From positions 1-55,837 of the IMG/VR virus record IMGVR_UViG_3300035072_000033: a DNA stretch of 55,837 nucleotides; one strand, given 5' to 3'. Made by a program: the position numbers and the translations under genes. Source of the stretch: a virus. Below, piece after piece: positions 1 to 6,823 of this stretch. Every line of letters begins with the position of its first letter. Within the stretch, counting starts at the first letter, position 1. The notes under the pieces were generated by a model. The model was not told where the DNA came from. It made no database searches and worked only from the letters and a program-made list of their open reading frames with translations.

Positions 1-37
1 CGCGAATGGCGAAGGTGATATATCGCATGATCGCCAT

Positions 38-127
38 GGAAGGGTGGCCGAGTGGTTTAAGGCAGCGGTCTTGAAAACCGCCGTGGGGGAAACTCCACCG
101 TGGGTTCGAATCCCACCCCTTCCGCCA
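38..127 (+). tRNA. tRNA-Ser (anticodon UGA)
   Basis: A class II tRNA of 90 nt with encoded CCA. The acceptor GGAAGGG pairs with CCCTTCC, the anticodon stem GCGGT/ACCGC encloses the loop CTTGAAA (anticodon TGA), a long variable arm follows and the T arm contains GGTTCGAATCC. The 3' part from base 65 on is the left copy of the attachment core. In the lysogen the host therefore uses a hybrid gene: host 5' part (38-64) plus phage-supplied 3' part. The host's own original 3' part now lies at 55711-55773. Confidence 0.97.
65..127 (+). repeat. attL core (63-bp direct repeat, left copy)
   Basis: Identical over 63 bp to 55711-55773. The identity begins exactly at the first base of the anticodon stem and ends at the CCA of the tRNA; the flanking bases differ on both sides. 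Tyrosine integrases commonly cross over at the anticodon stem-loop, whose dyad symmetry fits the pair of core-binding sites. Confidence 0.95.
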
Positions 128-196
128 TTTCAGAGGGTTATCGCTATTTTTGGCCCGCGCATTGGGCGCATTGGACGTGAACGGACGCGGTTCGTC

Positions 197-505
197 TTGG
201 CACGGGAGTCGGCACATTTCGTCGCCGTTGTGTTCCTGATTCTCGCCGGCGTCCTGGCGCTCGCTCCGCCGGTGGCCGCGAAGGCGCATCGGTCCGGGTG
301 GGCGCGGATGGCGTTTCGGGAGGGGCATCCTTGCCCGTCGACCGGCGCGACGCGCGGGAGTTGCCCCGGCTGGATCGTCGACCATATCGAGCCGATTTGC
401 TTTGGCGGGGCCGATGCGCCGTTCAACATGCAATGGGAGCCGCTACCCGAGTCTCTCGACAAGGACCAGCTGGAGCGCGCGGTTTGCCACGCGATGAGGA
501 GGTAA
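197..505 (+). CDS. Small exported HNH-type protein
   Basis: 102 residues if translation starts at the TTG at 197. The frame is open back into the tRNA, but the tRNA-derived part cannot be the true N-terminus. The chosen start gives a basic and then hydrophobic signal-peptide-like segment (about residues 8-27, ending near Val-Ala-Ala). The rest carries a compact HNH-like motif: two cysteines near residues 46 and 56, Val-Asp-His at 61-63, a Cys-Phe-Gly-Gly element and Asn-Met-Gln-Trp near 77-80. This pattern is familiar from small HNH endonuclease-family proteins of proteobacteria and their phages. Its role is unclear; it is the first gene inside attL and is followed 3 bp later by the next gene. 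Confidence 0.6.
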   Translation: MARESAHFVAVVFLILAGVLALAPPVAAKAHRSGWARMAFREGHPCPSTGATRGSCPGWIVDHIEPICFGGADAPFNMQWEPLPESLDKDQLERAVCHAMRR

Positions 506-508
506 GCC

Positions 509-733
509 TTGGCTCAGGTCATGATCGATTTGACCGACGGGATTGCCGATTATCGGGGCGACGATCTTCCAGATGGCACATTCTGGATTGATGACGGAAA
601 TATTTGCCTTCAGCTCGGCGACCTCCAAATCACAATGTCCTATGGGCAGGCGGAGCGACTTTTCGGCGCGTATCGTCAATGGCTCGACAGCGTTCCACCC
701 GAGCCTAACTTTGATTGTTCGACGTTCCCATAA
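509..733 (+). CDS. Small hypothetical acidic protein
   Basis: 74 residues, TTG start. A strong GAGGAGG at 496-502 lies six bases upstream and fixes this start. The protein is acidic and rich in Asp and Gly, with no recognisable domain. It follows the HNH-type gene by 3 bp and precedes the HTH gene by about 37 bp, so the three probably form one rightward transcript at the left end of the prophage. Function not recognised. Confidence 0.6.
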   Translation: MAQVMIDLTDGIADYRGDDLPDGTFWIDDGNICLQLGDLQITMSYGQAERLFGAYRQWLDSVPPEPNFDCSTFP

Positions 734-770
734 AACGCAAAACCCCAGCCGCGATGAGGAGGTGATGGCG

Positions 771-1049
771 ATGACGAGACCGGCGTCGAAGATTGATCCA
801 CAAAAGCGCGATGAGATGATGGCGAGATATTTGGCGGGTGAAACCAGCAAATCCCTCGGCGCCGAATATGGCGTGAGCGCTTCTTATGCGCGCTCTTTCG
901 CGTCGGCGAGCGGAAAGACGAGGAATGGGAAGTGGCGCGGCGAAACCCAGAGGCGCGAGATTGCCGCCGCTCTCCACTCGCTCGCGGGCAGGCTTGGTGT
1001 CTCGCCGAACTACCTTTTCCTTTGCGCTAATGAGTTCCCGCCCGGTTGA
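771..1049 (+). CDS. Small helix-turn-helix protein
   Basis: 92 residues. A GGAGG ends eight bases before the ATG at 771; another in-frame ATG at 765 is too close to it. Residues about 8-40 look like a resolvase/homeodomain-type HTH: a basic helix, a Leu-Ala-Gly turn, a second helix ending in a Gly-Val-Ser turn, then a recognition-like helix rich in Ala, Tyr and Arg. The C-terminal half is basic and predicted helical. It may be a regulator or DNA-binding accessory protein; the target is unknown. It converges on the late operon over the hairpin at 1061-1095. Confidence 0.55.
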   Translation: MTRPASKIDPQKRDEMMARYLAGETSKSLGAEYGVSASYARSFASASGKTRNGKWRGETQRREIAAALHSLAGRLGVSPNYLFLCANEFPPG

Positions 1050-1060
1050 ACCTAAAACGC

Positions 1061-1095
1061 AAAAAGCCCCGCCGACCTCTCGATCGACGGGGCTT
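1061..1095 (-). terminator. Rho-independent terminator of the late operon
   Basis: A 12-bp stem with one mismatch (arms 1064-1075 and 1084-1095, AAGCCCCG/CGGGGCTT at the base) around an 8-nt loop. On the minus strand it is followed by a run of five T, so it is best as the end of the leftward late operon just after the gene ending at 1131. On the plus strand it is followed only by TTAATT and would be a weaker terminator for the convergent gene ending at 1049. Confidence 0.8.
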
Positions 1096-1130
1096 AATTG
1101 CCGGAAAATCCCGTAATTAACGCAACACGC

Positions 1131-1487
1131 TCACCCGATGTTGAGCGCCTTCTTCAAAGCCGGCCAACCGACGTTCGTCACGATCCACATCGCCACGCCG
1201 CCAACGCCAGCGGCGATGAAGCCGGCGACGCCGATGGCGATGTTGCGCTGGGTCTTGGTGATGATGTCGGCCCGCTCGAGCGCGGTGACGCGAACTTCCT
1301 TGTTCTCGCAGAGCCGCTCGATCCGCTCGGCCGTCGCGGCCAGGGAGTCAAGACGCTCGGGCAGCGGCCTTAGTTCGTTGATCGCCGCCCATAGGTCGCG
1401 GCGGTCCTTCTCGCAAAGCTCATTGTCCTTTTCGAGCGACGCTACGCGCTCGTTGATCGCTCTTTCCTGGACCGCTCTTTCCTGCAT
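1131..1487 (-). CDS. Coiled-coil protein with C-terminal membrane segment (XhlA-like)
   Basis: 118 residues. The first ~70 are charged, with heptad-like Leu/Ile spacing (coiled coil). Residues about 82-105 form one hydrophobic segment rich in Gly, Ala, Val and Ile, ending in a Trp-Pro interface and a short basic tail. This arrangement resembles the XhlA/haemolysin-like family of phage lysis-associated membrane proteins. It is the last gene of the late operon, 24 bp after a two-TM holin-like protein, which supports but does not prove a lysis role. Confidence 0.55.
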   Translation of the reverse strand: MQERAVQERAINERVASLEKDNELCEKDRRDLWAAINELRPLPERLDSLAATAERIERLCENKEVRVTALERADIITKTQRNIAIGVAGFIAAGVGGVAMWIVTNVGWPALKKALNIG

Positions 1488-1511
1488 CTTCGCGCGCCGC
1501 TCCGTGTTCGA

Positions 1512-1748
1512 TCAAGCCTTGGGCGGAACGAGCGGCCCAGCCTTATCCGACGACAGCGCGCTGATCAGCGGCGCGACCGCCAGCACGAACACGCCGACGA
1601 TGAAGGCGTCGGTCTGCTGGATCGCGTGCGTCGCGGCCGCCGGGATGTAATCCGGCAGCGCCAGCGTGCCCTTGGCGATCGCGTCGAGCACGGCGACCGC
1701 GCCGGCGACGACGAGGCCGGTCCTGGGATCGATGGTCGGAAACTTCAT
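1512..1748 (-). CDS. Putative holin-like two-TM protein
   Basis: 78 residues with two hydrophobic segments (about 12-32 and 47-65) separated by a short loop with one Asp and a Pro-rich stretch, and a charged C-terminal tail. Size and topology fit class II holins, which let the endolysin reach the cell wall. It overlaps the preceding gene by an ATGA (1745-1748), so translation is coupled. The endolysin gene lies about 4 kb upstream in the same operon, so the holin and endolysin are not adjacent; other small membrane proteins near the endolysin are rival candidates. Confidence 0.55.
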   Translation of the reverse strand: MKFPTIDPRTGLVVAGAVAVLDAIAKGTLALPDYIPAAATHAIQQTDAFIVGVFVLAVAPLISALSSDKAGPLVPPKA

Positions 1749-1972
1749 GGGGTCCCTCGCTTATAGAGATTGCAGGCCGTCACCAGATCGGCCCATTCGG
1801 CGTCGGAGAGGCGCATCTCGGCCAGCGGCCCGGGGAGGTCGTAGCCGCGCGCGTCGTCGCGGACCCTTTTGCCGCGGATCGTCACGACGATGGCGTTGCC
1901 CACGTCGTCGACCGAAATGAACGGCGGATAGCTCGATTCGGCCGGGGTATGTGAGGCGATGGTTTTTCGCAT
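1745..1972 (-). CDS. Small hypothetical protein
   Basis: 75 residues with a GGAG seven bases before the start. No membrane segment and no recognised domain; the middle looks like a short beta-rich unit and the C-terminal third is helical. It is translationally coupled to the holin-like gene through an ATGA overlap. Function not recognised. Confidence 0.6.
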   Translation of the reverse strand: MRKTIASHTPAESSYPPFISVDDVGNAIVVTIRGKRVRDDARGYDLPGPLAEMRLSDAEWADLVTACNLYKRGTP

Positions 1973-1990
1973 TTTTGGCGCTCCAGTGGG

Positions 1991-2812
1991 TCAGGCCGCG
2001 ATCTTGCCGCCGAGCGCATCGAAGTCGGCGACGAGCCCGGTCCAATCGAGCCCGGCCGGCGTCTTGGCGGTCGCGCGGGCCAGCGCGTCTTGCGAGATCA
2101 CCGTCCACAGCTCGCCGCCATAGCTGTTGGCGACGTATTTCTCGACCGCCGCCCAGGTCTGTATTCCGATCATGCCCCATGTATCGATCGTGACGCCGGC
2201 GAGGCCATAGCCGACGCCCACGAAGCAATGGCCGTTGTTCGGGTCGGACGCGCCGGCGACGTCCCAGGCGAAGCCGGAGCCGGACGGCATCGGGTCCACG
2301 TAGGCGCTCGGCAGCTCCTCGCCGAAATAGAGATTCTCGAACAGCCACAAGGCCGTCTTGATCTCGGTGAGATTGGCGGCGTCGACCGAAAGATAGCCGG
2401 CGATCTTGTGCGTCCCGTCGGCCAGCAGCCCGTGGTCGCGCCAGTAGCCGAGCACGGTCTCCTCGTCGCCGCCATTGTCGGTCGCGGGATCGCCAATCAC
2501 ATAGCCGGTCGAGCGGGCGTAGAACGCCTCCACCTGTTCGTCGCTCCAGGTGACCGGCGCGCCCGCTACGCCGAGCATCACGCCGTCGATATGGAACGCG
2601 CCGCTGGCGGTGCAGCAGCCGAGCCGGTCGTTGCACAGCACCTGCGCCAGCACGGCCGGGGCCTCGCTGGAATAATAGACAGCCGCGGGCGGCGGCGGCA
2701 GCGGCGGCGCCAGATAATCGCGCAGGAACAGCCGCGGACGGCGGATGGCCGGGCGCTTGCGGCCGAGCTTGTAGCTCTTGCCGGTCAACGGATGGATCAG
2801 CGTCTTGACCAT
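1991..2812 (-). CDS. Papain-like cysteine peptidase family protein
   Basis: 273 residues, with AAGGA eight bases before the start. Three blocks match the order of a papain-fold active site: Gly-Cys-Cys-Thr-Ala-Ser near 65-70 (Cys66/67), Asn-Gly-His-Cys-Phe-Val-Gly-Val-Gly-Tyr near 193-202 (His195) and Asn-Ser-Tyr-Gly-Gly near 229-233 (Asn229). The N-terminus is basic and then Pro-rich (about 35-45), with no signal peptide. It sits among cargo-like genes after the fibre and lysis genes. It could be a virion-associated or injected protease; the substrate is unknown. The catalytic assignment is by motif only. Confidence 0.65.
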   Translation of the reverse strand: MVKTLIHPLTGKSYKLGRKRPAIRRPRLFLRDYLAPPLPPPPAAVYYSSEAPAVLAQVLCNDRLGCCTASGAFHIDGVMLGVAGAPVTWSDEQVEAFYARSTGYVIGDPATDNGGDEETVLGYWRDHGLLADGTHKIAGYLSVDAANLTEIKTALWLFENLYFGEELPSAYVDPMPSGSGFAWDVAGASDPNNGHCFVGVGYGLAGVTIDTWGMIGIQTWAAVEKYVANSYGGELWTVISQDALARATAKTPAGLDWTGLVADFDALGGKIAA

Positions 2813-2839
2813 GATTTTATCCTTGAGGGGGAAGAGGGG

Positions 2840-3784
2840 TTAAAGCGCGTTCACGTCCTCGTTGCGCGAACGCAGATAGCGGTCGAACGCGCGCTCCAGA
2901 TCGGGCTTGGCGCCGGAGAATTCGAGCACGCCAAAAGTGTTGCGCTTCAAGTCCTCGATCGGGTCGAAGTCGTGCTGGACGAACGTCTCCCAGCGGCCGA
3001 CATAGGCGCGGTCCTGCTTGCGGCCGTGGAACAGATGCTCGATGCCGCCCGGCACGTAGCCGAGCTTGCCGTTGACATGCGCCTGTGCGCGGGCCTGCCA
3101 GCGCATCACCGCCGCGCGATAGGCACCGTTGACGTTGGCGGGAAGCGAGCGCTCCGCTTGGCCGGCGAGCGCCAGCGCCATGTGATGATCGCCCGAGCCC
3201 ATGCCGCCCTGCTCGAACAGGCCGCCGATGCGGTCGAGCGTCTCGCGCGTCCAGGCCCAGGCATAGCCGGAATGCGGATAGCAATAGGGGCCGCCGTCCG
3301 ACTGCCAGAAGGCCGCGCCCTTGCTCGTGACCGGGCCGCCCTCGTGGAACACCCGGCAGAAGCTGCGATGCGTCTGGATATGTTCGTCGTTGGGGCCGAG
3401 GTCATAGGCGGTCGACCACGGCTGCACGACCGGATAGAGCTGCAGCGCGTGCAGCGTCTCGGTGGCCCAGCCGGGCTTGCGAAAGGTGATGTCGGCGTCG
3501 AGCGTCGCGACATGGGCGGCGCCATCGGGGAGCCGCGCGATGCCGAGATTGAGCAGGCATTCCTTGTTCCACACCAGCGTGCGGGCGCGGACGGGAACAT
3601 GCGTGACGCGCGGGCCGGCGAGACCCGCCAGCTCGTGCGGCCGCGCGCCATAGGCGCATTCGACCAGCGTGACGTGAACATTGGGCTCGTCGAGCCAGGA
3701 CTCGATCGCCAGGCGCGCCAGATGAATGCGGCTCTCCCAGCGAATCGGATTGGCGATCGCCGCGACGATGTGAAGCAAATCCAT
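2840..3784 (-). CDS. GT-A-fold glycosyltransferase-like protein
   Basis: 314 residues. The N-terminus has alternating beta strands and helices, Asn-Lys-Glu-Cys-Leu-Leu-Asn near 73-79, and a DxD-type metal/nucleotide-sugar motif Leu-Asp-Ala-Asp-Ile at 95-99. A His-rich block Gly-Ser-Gly-Asp-His-His lies near 197-202. These features fit GT2-like transferases. The gene follows a strong terminator (3806-3837) and lies next to an Omp25/31-like porin gene, so it may alter host surface glycans or decorate a virion protein. Acceptor and donor cannot be inferred. Confidence 0.65.
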   Translation of the reverse strand: MDLLHIVAAIANPIRWESRIHLARLAIESWLDEPNVHVTLVECAYGARPHELAGLAGPRVTHVPVRARTLVWNKECLLNLGIARLPDGAAHVATLDADITFRKPGWATETLHALQLYPVVQPWSTAYDLGPNDEHIQTHRSFCRVFHEGGPVTSKGAAFWQSDGGPYCYPHSGYAWAWTRETLDRIGGLFEQGGMGSGDHHMALALAGQAERSLPANVNGAYRAAVMRWQARAQAHVNGKLGYVPGGIEHLFHGRKQDRAYVGRWETFVQHDFDPIEDLKRNTFGVLEFSGAKPDLERAFDRYLRSRNEDVNAL

Positions 3785-3805
3785 TTAAGCCTCGCTCCGA
3801 ACGAG

Positions 3806-3837
3806 AAAAAAGCGCGCGGGACCATTCGCCCCGCGCG
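3806..3837 (-). terminator. Intra-operon Rho-independent terminator
   Basis: On the minus strand a GC-only stem (arms 3813-3820 and 3830-3837) with an 8- to 9-nt loop is followed by GC and six T. It lies directly after the 92-residue gene 3851-4129 and before the glycosyltransferase. It would reduce transcription of everything further left (glycosyltransferase, peptidase-like, holin-like genes) unless polymerase is antiterminated, which fits the NusG-like protein encoded at the start of the late operon. Confidence 0.75.
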
Positions 3838-3850
3838 AATCTGCGATCAA

Positions 3851-4129
3851 TTATTTTTCGAAGTTCCAAAGCGGTTCGATTTCCAGTTTCAAGCCGTTGA
3901 CCATTGGACTGTCCGCCTTATTCCAATCGAGCTTACCCTGTGAGCCGGAAGCGCTCACTTTGACCGCGAACTCAGGCGGATAAGTTTCCAGCGCCGCCGC
4001 GACGATCGCTGCCGCGCCATTTTTCAGCGACTGCTCCGGCTCATGCAGTCCGTGAATCCCATCAAAGTCTTTCGCTATTTTCTCCGCCACGGCGGAGGAA
4101 AAGCCCATACGGCTGACTGACCAACTCAT
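3851..4129 (-). CDS. Small hypothetical protein in a hairpin-flanked cassette
   Basis: 92 residues starting at the ATG at 4129, preceded by GGGAGAA. The longer open frame reaching 4192 has no ribosome site and crosses a hairpin. The N-terminal half is helical, the C-terminal half beta-like with an Asp/Lys/Glu-rich end. It resembles short proteins seen beside phage cargo genes but carries no domain I can name. It is flanked by two near-identical GC-rich hairpins (4156-4183 and 3812-3837) and reads as an independent cassette. Confidence 0.6.
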   Translation of the reverse strand: MSWSVSRMGFSSAVAEKIAKDFDGIHGLHEPEQSLKNGAAAIVAAALETYPPEFAVKVSASGSQGKLDWNKADSPMVNGLKLEIEPLWNFEK

Positions 4130-4155
4130 CGTCTTCTCCCGTTTATGAAGGTCGA

Positions 4156-4183
4156 GCGCGCGGGGCCCACTCGCCCCGCGCGC
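4156..4183. repeat. Perfect 10-bp-stem hairpin, partner of 3812-3837
   Basis: Arms 4156-4165 and 4174-4183 are perfectly complementary (GCGCGCGGGG) around the loop CCCACTCG. The terminator on the other side of the small gene has an almost identical stem and the loop ACCATTCG. This copy lacks a T-run on either strand, so it is more likely an mRNA-processing or stability hairpin than a full terminator. Confidence 0.7.
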
Positions 4184-4198
4184 GGAAAACAATCGGGC

Positions 4199-5224
4199 TT
4201 AGAGCCCCGCCTTGGCGACCGCCGAGGACAGGGCGCCGGCCGGCAGCGCGTTCGAGATCGCGCCGTTGATGCCGGCGGCCCCGCTCGTCAGATTGCCGTT
4301 GAACGTCGCGATGTCGTTGGCGATGTTGCCGGTCGGCACGAAGAACAGCCCGTTATTGCCGCCAAGGAAATTGGTGTGATAGGTCAGGCCGATTCGCACG
4401 CTCTCCTCGGTGAAGCGCTTGGTTCCGAGGAATTGCGACTGCTGCGCCGCGAACAACGCCGGCGTCGCGCCATAGAGCAGCCCGGCGCCCGCGACGGTGT
4501 GCGAGCCCCAGTCGGCGTGATCATATTCGAGCTTCACGCTCCAGCCGGGCATCGCCATCCATTCGACGCCGCCCTTGGCGTGCCAGCCCATGAAGGTCGG
4601 CCCCTGCGTCCCGAAGCCGCTGGCGACGTTATAGGGGCTGCCGGCGTAGACGCTCGAATTGGTCTTCAACATCGACGGACCACCGCCGGCGTAGGCCTGC
4701 AACGTCGGCGTCACGAGCCAGCCGACCTTGCCGGTTCCGTCGAGCCGGAAGGACCAGCCGGAGCCGATCTGCGCGACGGCGGGATAGCCGGCGAGCAGCG
4801 CCGGCGTCGCGAAGGTCACGGACTTTTCGTCGCCGCCCACCGGCAGGTCGGCGGAAGCCTCGAGCCCCAGCACCCAGTTACCCGCCTGATAATTGGCGCC
4901 GAGATTCGGGCTGAAGAAAAAGGCGCGGTTGTTGAGAACGGCGGTCGCGCCGCTGGCGTAGGCGTAGGGCTGAAACCCGGTCCCGACGCCGCTGTTATAG
5001 GCTTCCAGATTCATCGTCGGCGCGGAGTCGAAGGCGTAGCCGCCGGAGACGCCGAAATAGAGCCCGGTCCAGGAGACCACCGGCGCCTGGATCGGAACGG
5101 GCGCGGGAGCGGCCTTTCTGTTGGGAAGGTCGGCGGCGAAGGCGGGACCGGGAACGATCACAGGCCCGAACAGCAGCGCCAACGCGAGGGCGAGCCCCGC
5201 GAGGAGGTGATAAAACTTGGTCAT
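4199..5224 (-). CDS. Omp25/Omp31-type outer-membrane beta-barrel protein
   Basis: 341 residues. A signal peptide (about 1-30, ending Ala-Phe-Ala-Ala) is followed by Asp-Leu-Pro, a Pro/Ala linker and Trp-Thr-Gly-Leu-Tyr-Phe-Gly, the start of the barrel in alphaproteobacterial Omp25/31-like porins. Alternating amphipathic strands run to about residue 285. The final ~50 residues, rich in Gly, Ala and Asn, extend past the usual C-terminal aromatic strand and are atypical. It is a bacterial surface-protein family in a phage late operon, so it is probably cargo: it could change phage receptor exposure (superinfection exclusion) or be acquired host DNA. Confidence 0.8.
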   Translation of the reverse strand: MTKFYHLLAGLALALALLFGPVIVPGPAFAADLPNRKAAPAPVPIQAPVVSWTGLYFGVSGGYAFDSAPTMNLEAYNSGVGTGFQPYAYASGATAVLNNRAFFFSPNLGANYQAGNWVLGLEASADLPVGGDEKSVTFATPALLAGYPAVAQIGSGWSFRLDGTGKVGWLVTPTLQAYAGGGPSMLKTNSSVYAGSPYNVASGFGTQGPTFMGWHAKGGVEWMAMPGWSVKLEYDHADWGSHTVAGAGLLYGATPALFAAQQSQFLGTKRFTEESVRIGLTYHTNFLGGNNGLFFVPTGNIANDIATFNGNLTSGAAGINGAISNALPAGALSSAVAKAGL

Positions 5225-5265
5225 AAGGAATCCTCGATTGACCGGGGAACCGCCCGGCGCGGACG

Positions 5266-5289
5266 CGTCGTCTTCGGCCGAAAACGACG
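5266..5289. repeat. 24-nt inverted repeat upstream of the porin gene
   Basis: Arms CGTCGT (5266-5271) and ACGACG (5284-5289) enclose a further TTCGG/CCGAA core, giving a near-continuous 11- to 12-bp stem with one wobble/mismatch. It lies in the 72-bp gap before the porin gene. No T-run follows on the minus strand, so it may be a leader structure or operator rather than a terminator. Confidence 0.5.
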
Positions 5290-5296
5290 AATTTCG

Positions 5297-5770
5297 TTAG
5301 CGCCCCTCGCGCCAAGCCTCGAATGTCTTTTCGCGGATTTGCGGCTCAAGCGTTTCGAGGTAGGCGTCGCGCGTCGCAGCATCCACGCGCTCGCACCAAA
5401 AGCGCGACGAATTATCCGTGTAGTCTTGCACGGTCCCCTCGCACACATCCTTGAGCATCAGCACGTGGATGTCGCAGTTCTTAGTCCAAGTGGAATCGCA
5501 AAAGGCATAGAGGTCGCCGTAGCTCCGCTCAGATGCATGCACGTTGTCGATCTTGAACATCACGACTTCGAGAACGATCAGCGCCGCGAGCGCCAGGCGC
5601 GATAGGATTCTGAAATCACCGCTCCACGCCAGCACCAGCAAGACGCCGACGAAAATATGAGCCAGCGTCTCATAGAGACCTGGCCATCCAGCGAGGCCAT
5701 GGCCGGGTATCGTGAAACGCCCAAGCCCGCACAATGCCGAAGCCACGATAATTAGTATTGTCTTGTGCAT
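5297..5770 (-). CDS. Small integral membrane protein
   Basis: 157 residues. Three hydrophobic segments occur in the first ~75 (about 4-20, 35-50 and 56-73), followed by a soluble C-terminal domain with four to five cysteines (near 90, 98, 109 and 125) that could form disulfides if outside the cytoplasm. It ends in a charged helix. It directly follows the endolysin gene (1-bp gap) and precedes the porin gene. Function not recognised; a superinfection-exclusion or lysis-accessory role is possible. Confidence 0.55.
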   Translation of the reverse strand: MHKTILIIVASALCGLGRFTIPGHGLAGWPGLYETLAHIFVGVLLVLAWSGDFRILSRLALAALIVLEVVMFKIDNVHASERSYGDLYAFCDSTWTKNCDIHVLMLKDVCEGTVQDYTDNSSRFWCERVDAATRDAYLETLEPQIREKTFEAWREGR

Positions 5771-5771
5771 G

Positions 5772-6302
5772 TCAGGCTCCCTTGATCGCCTGCTTGGCGC
5801 GGCGCAGATAGACCGCGCGATCGGCGAAGCCGTTGAGGCCGCCGTTGATGCGCAGGGTTATGGTCTTGATGTCGTCGCGATCGGCGAAGACGTTCAGTGA
5901 ATGCTCCTTCCAGAACACGCCGGCGACATTGGCTGCGTGCGGGAACGACGCGACGATCTCCGGCCGCGACAGGAAATCGACCGCGAGGGCCTTCGACAGC
6001 CGCGCGTAATTGGCGCGGCCGGTCAGCATGCACAGACCGCGCCCCTTGAAGCGCTCGCCGTCGCCGGCCTGCGTGTTGCCGAGGTCGCGGCGTCCTTCAT
6101 AGGCGCGCCCGCTCGCTTCCTCGGTCAGATGCGTGTAGCCGTCCGTCTCCTGCGCCCATTGCGCGAGGAAATGCGCTTGGCGCAGCGGCGTCGAAAGCTC
6201 GAACCGCGCGCATAGCGCCGGGAAGAGGTCGGCGAGCCCGTGCGCGATATCGAGATGCGCCTGCGGCGCGATGCGCTTGACGACGAAGAACCAATCGGTC
6301 AT
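5772..6302 (-). CDS. Endolysin, glycoside hydrolase 19 (chitinase-like)
   Basis: 176 residues, soluble, no signal peptide. The block Ala-Gln-Glu-Thr-Asp-Gly-Tyr near 50-56, the acidic Thr-Glu-Glu near 60-62, and Gly-Asp-Gly-Glu-Arg-Phe-Lys-Gly-Arg-Gly near 80-89 match GH19-type phage lysozymes; the first glutamate is the likely acid catalyst. It would cut peptidoglycan glycan strands at the end of infection. It needs a holin or pinholin for export; three small membrane-protein genes lie immediately upstream and a two-TM candidate lies at 1512-1748. Confidence 0.85.
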   Translation of the reverse strand: MTDWFFVVKRIAPQAHLDIAHGLADLFPALCARFELSTPLRQAHFLAQWAQETDGYTHLTEEASGRAYEGRRDLGNTQAGDGERFKGRGLCMLTGRANYARLSKALAVDFLSRPEIVASFPHAANVAGVFWKEHSLNVFADRDDIKTITLRINGGLNGFADRAVYLRRAKQAIKGA

Positions 6303-6351
6303 CGCGGCCGTTCCTTGTTTGGCGGGGAAAGTTGGGGGCTCGGAGCCGGCG

Positions 6352-6432
6352 CTAGCGAAACAGCGGCGCGGCGAGCGAGGCCGCGAAGGCGCACAGCCAC
6401 GCGATGACGACGAGCCAGAGAAAGCCGCGCAT
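6352..6432 (-). CDS. 26-residue single-TM protein
   Basis: Very short: a Met-Arg start, one hydrophobic helix rich in Trp, Leu, Val and Ala (about 4-22) and a short basic end. Its ATG overlaps the stop of the previous gene (ATGA at 6432-6429), the same coupling seen throughout this operon. The conserved overlap and the clean membrane segment argue it is real. It could be a lysis regulator or a small membrane accessory. Confidence 0.45.
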   Translation of the reverse strand: MRGFLWLVVIAWLCAFAASLAAPLFR

Positions 6433-6662
6433 CAAAACGCCTCGGCGAAGTGAAGCGCGGCGACGACCGCCGCGAGCGTGAAGGCGAGATAGAAGCATTG
6501 GATCGCGGCGCGCTCGATCAACGCGCGGCGCGGACGCCGCCAGGTCGCGCGGTCGGAGAGGACGACGGGGCGCGGCTTCGCGGAATCGCGCCGCGCCCAA
6601 TCGAACACCAGCGCGCCGACGATCACCGCGGCGGCGAGGAAACAAAAGCCGGCGAGCGTCAT
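6432..6662 (-). CDS. Small two-TM membrane protein
   Basis: 76 residues from the ATG at 6662, preceded by a GAGGAAGG-like site. The longer frame reaching 6692 overlaps the upstream gene more and lacks a site. Two hydrophobic helices (about 3-20 and 55-72) flank a basic, Arg-rich middle. Coupled by ATGA overlaps on both sides to the 43- and 26-residue membrane proteins. Next to the endolysin, so a holin/antiholin role is plausible. Confidence 0.55.
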   Translation of the reverse strand: MTLAGFCFLAAAVIVGALVFDWARRDSAKPRPVVLSDRATWRRPRRALIERAAIQCFYLAFTLAAVVAALHFAEAF

Positions 6663-6790
6663 CGCGCCTTCCTCTTGTTCGAACGCCCGCACGCGGCGCG
6701 CAGGATGATCGCCGCCGCGGCGAGCGGCAGGCCGATCAACGTCGGCGCGGCGAGGAGGGTCTCGACGAAATCCGCGCCGCGTCGACGCAT
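6659..6790 (-). CDS. 43-residue single-TM protein
   Basis: Starts at the ATG at 6790 with GGGAAG a few bases upstream; the stop TGA at 6661-6659 overlaps the next ATG. It has a basic N-terminus, one hydrophobic segment (about 12-33) and a strongly basic C-terminus. First of three coupled small membrane proteins between the fibre gene and the endolysin. Confidence 0.5.
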   Translation of the reverse strand: MRRRGADFVETLLAAPTLIGLPLAAAAIILRAACGRSNKRKAR

Positions 6791-6823
6791 GGCTGCTTCC
6801 CGATGATCGGCGGCGGCGTGCTT

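Noticed and set aside
44-505. HNH-type gene starting at the ATG inside the tRNA
   Set aside because: Translation would begin in tRNA sequence; a start further in (197) gives a proper signal peptide and avoids the att core.
1061-1095. Terminator assigned mainly to the rightward genes
   Set aside because: The T-run is on the minus strand; on the plus strand only TTAATT follows, so the late operon is the better owner.
2090-3943. 617-codon plus-strand open frame
   Set aside because: It lies antisense to recognisable minus-strand genes and crosses the terminator at 3806-3837; its Arg/Ala/Gly/Asp composition is the shadow expected in GC-rich DNA.
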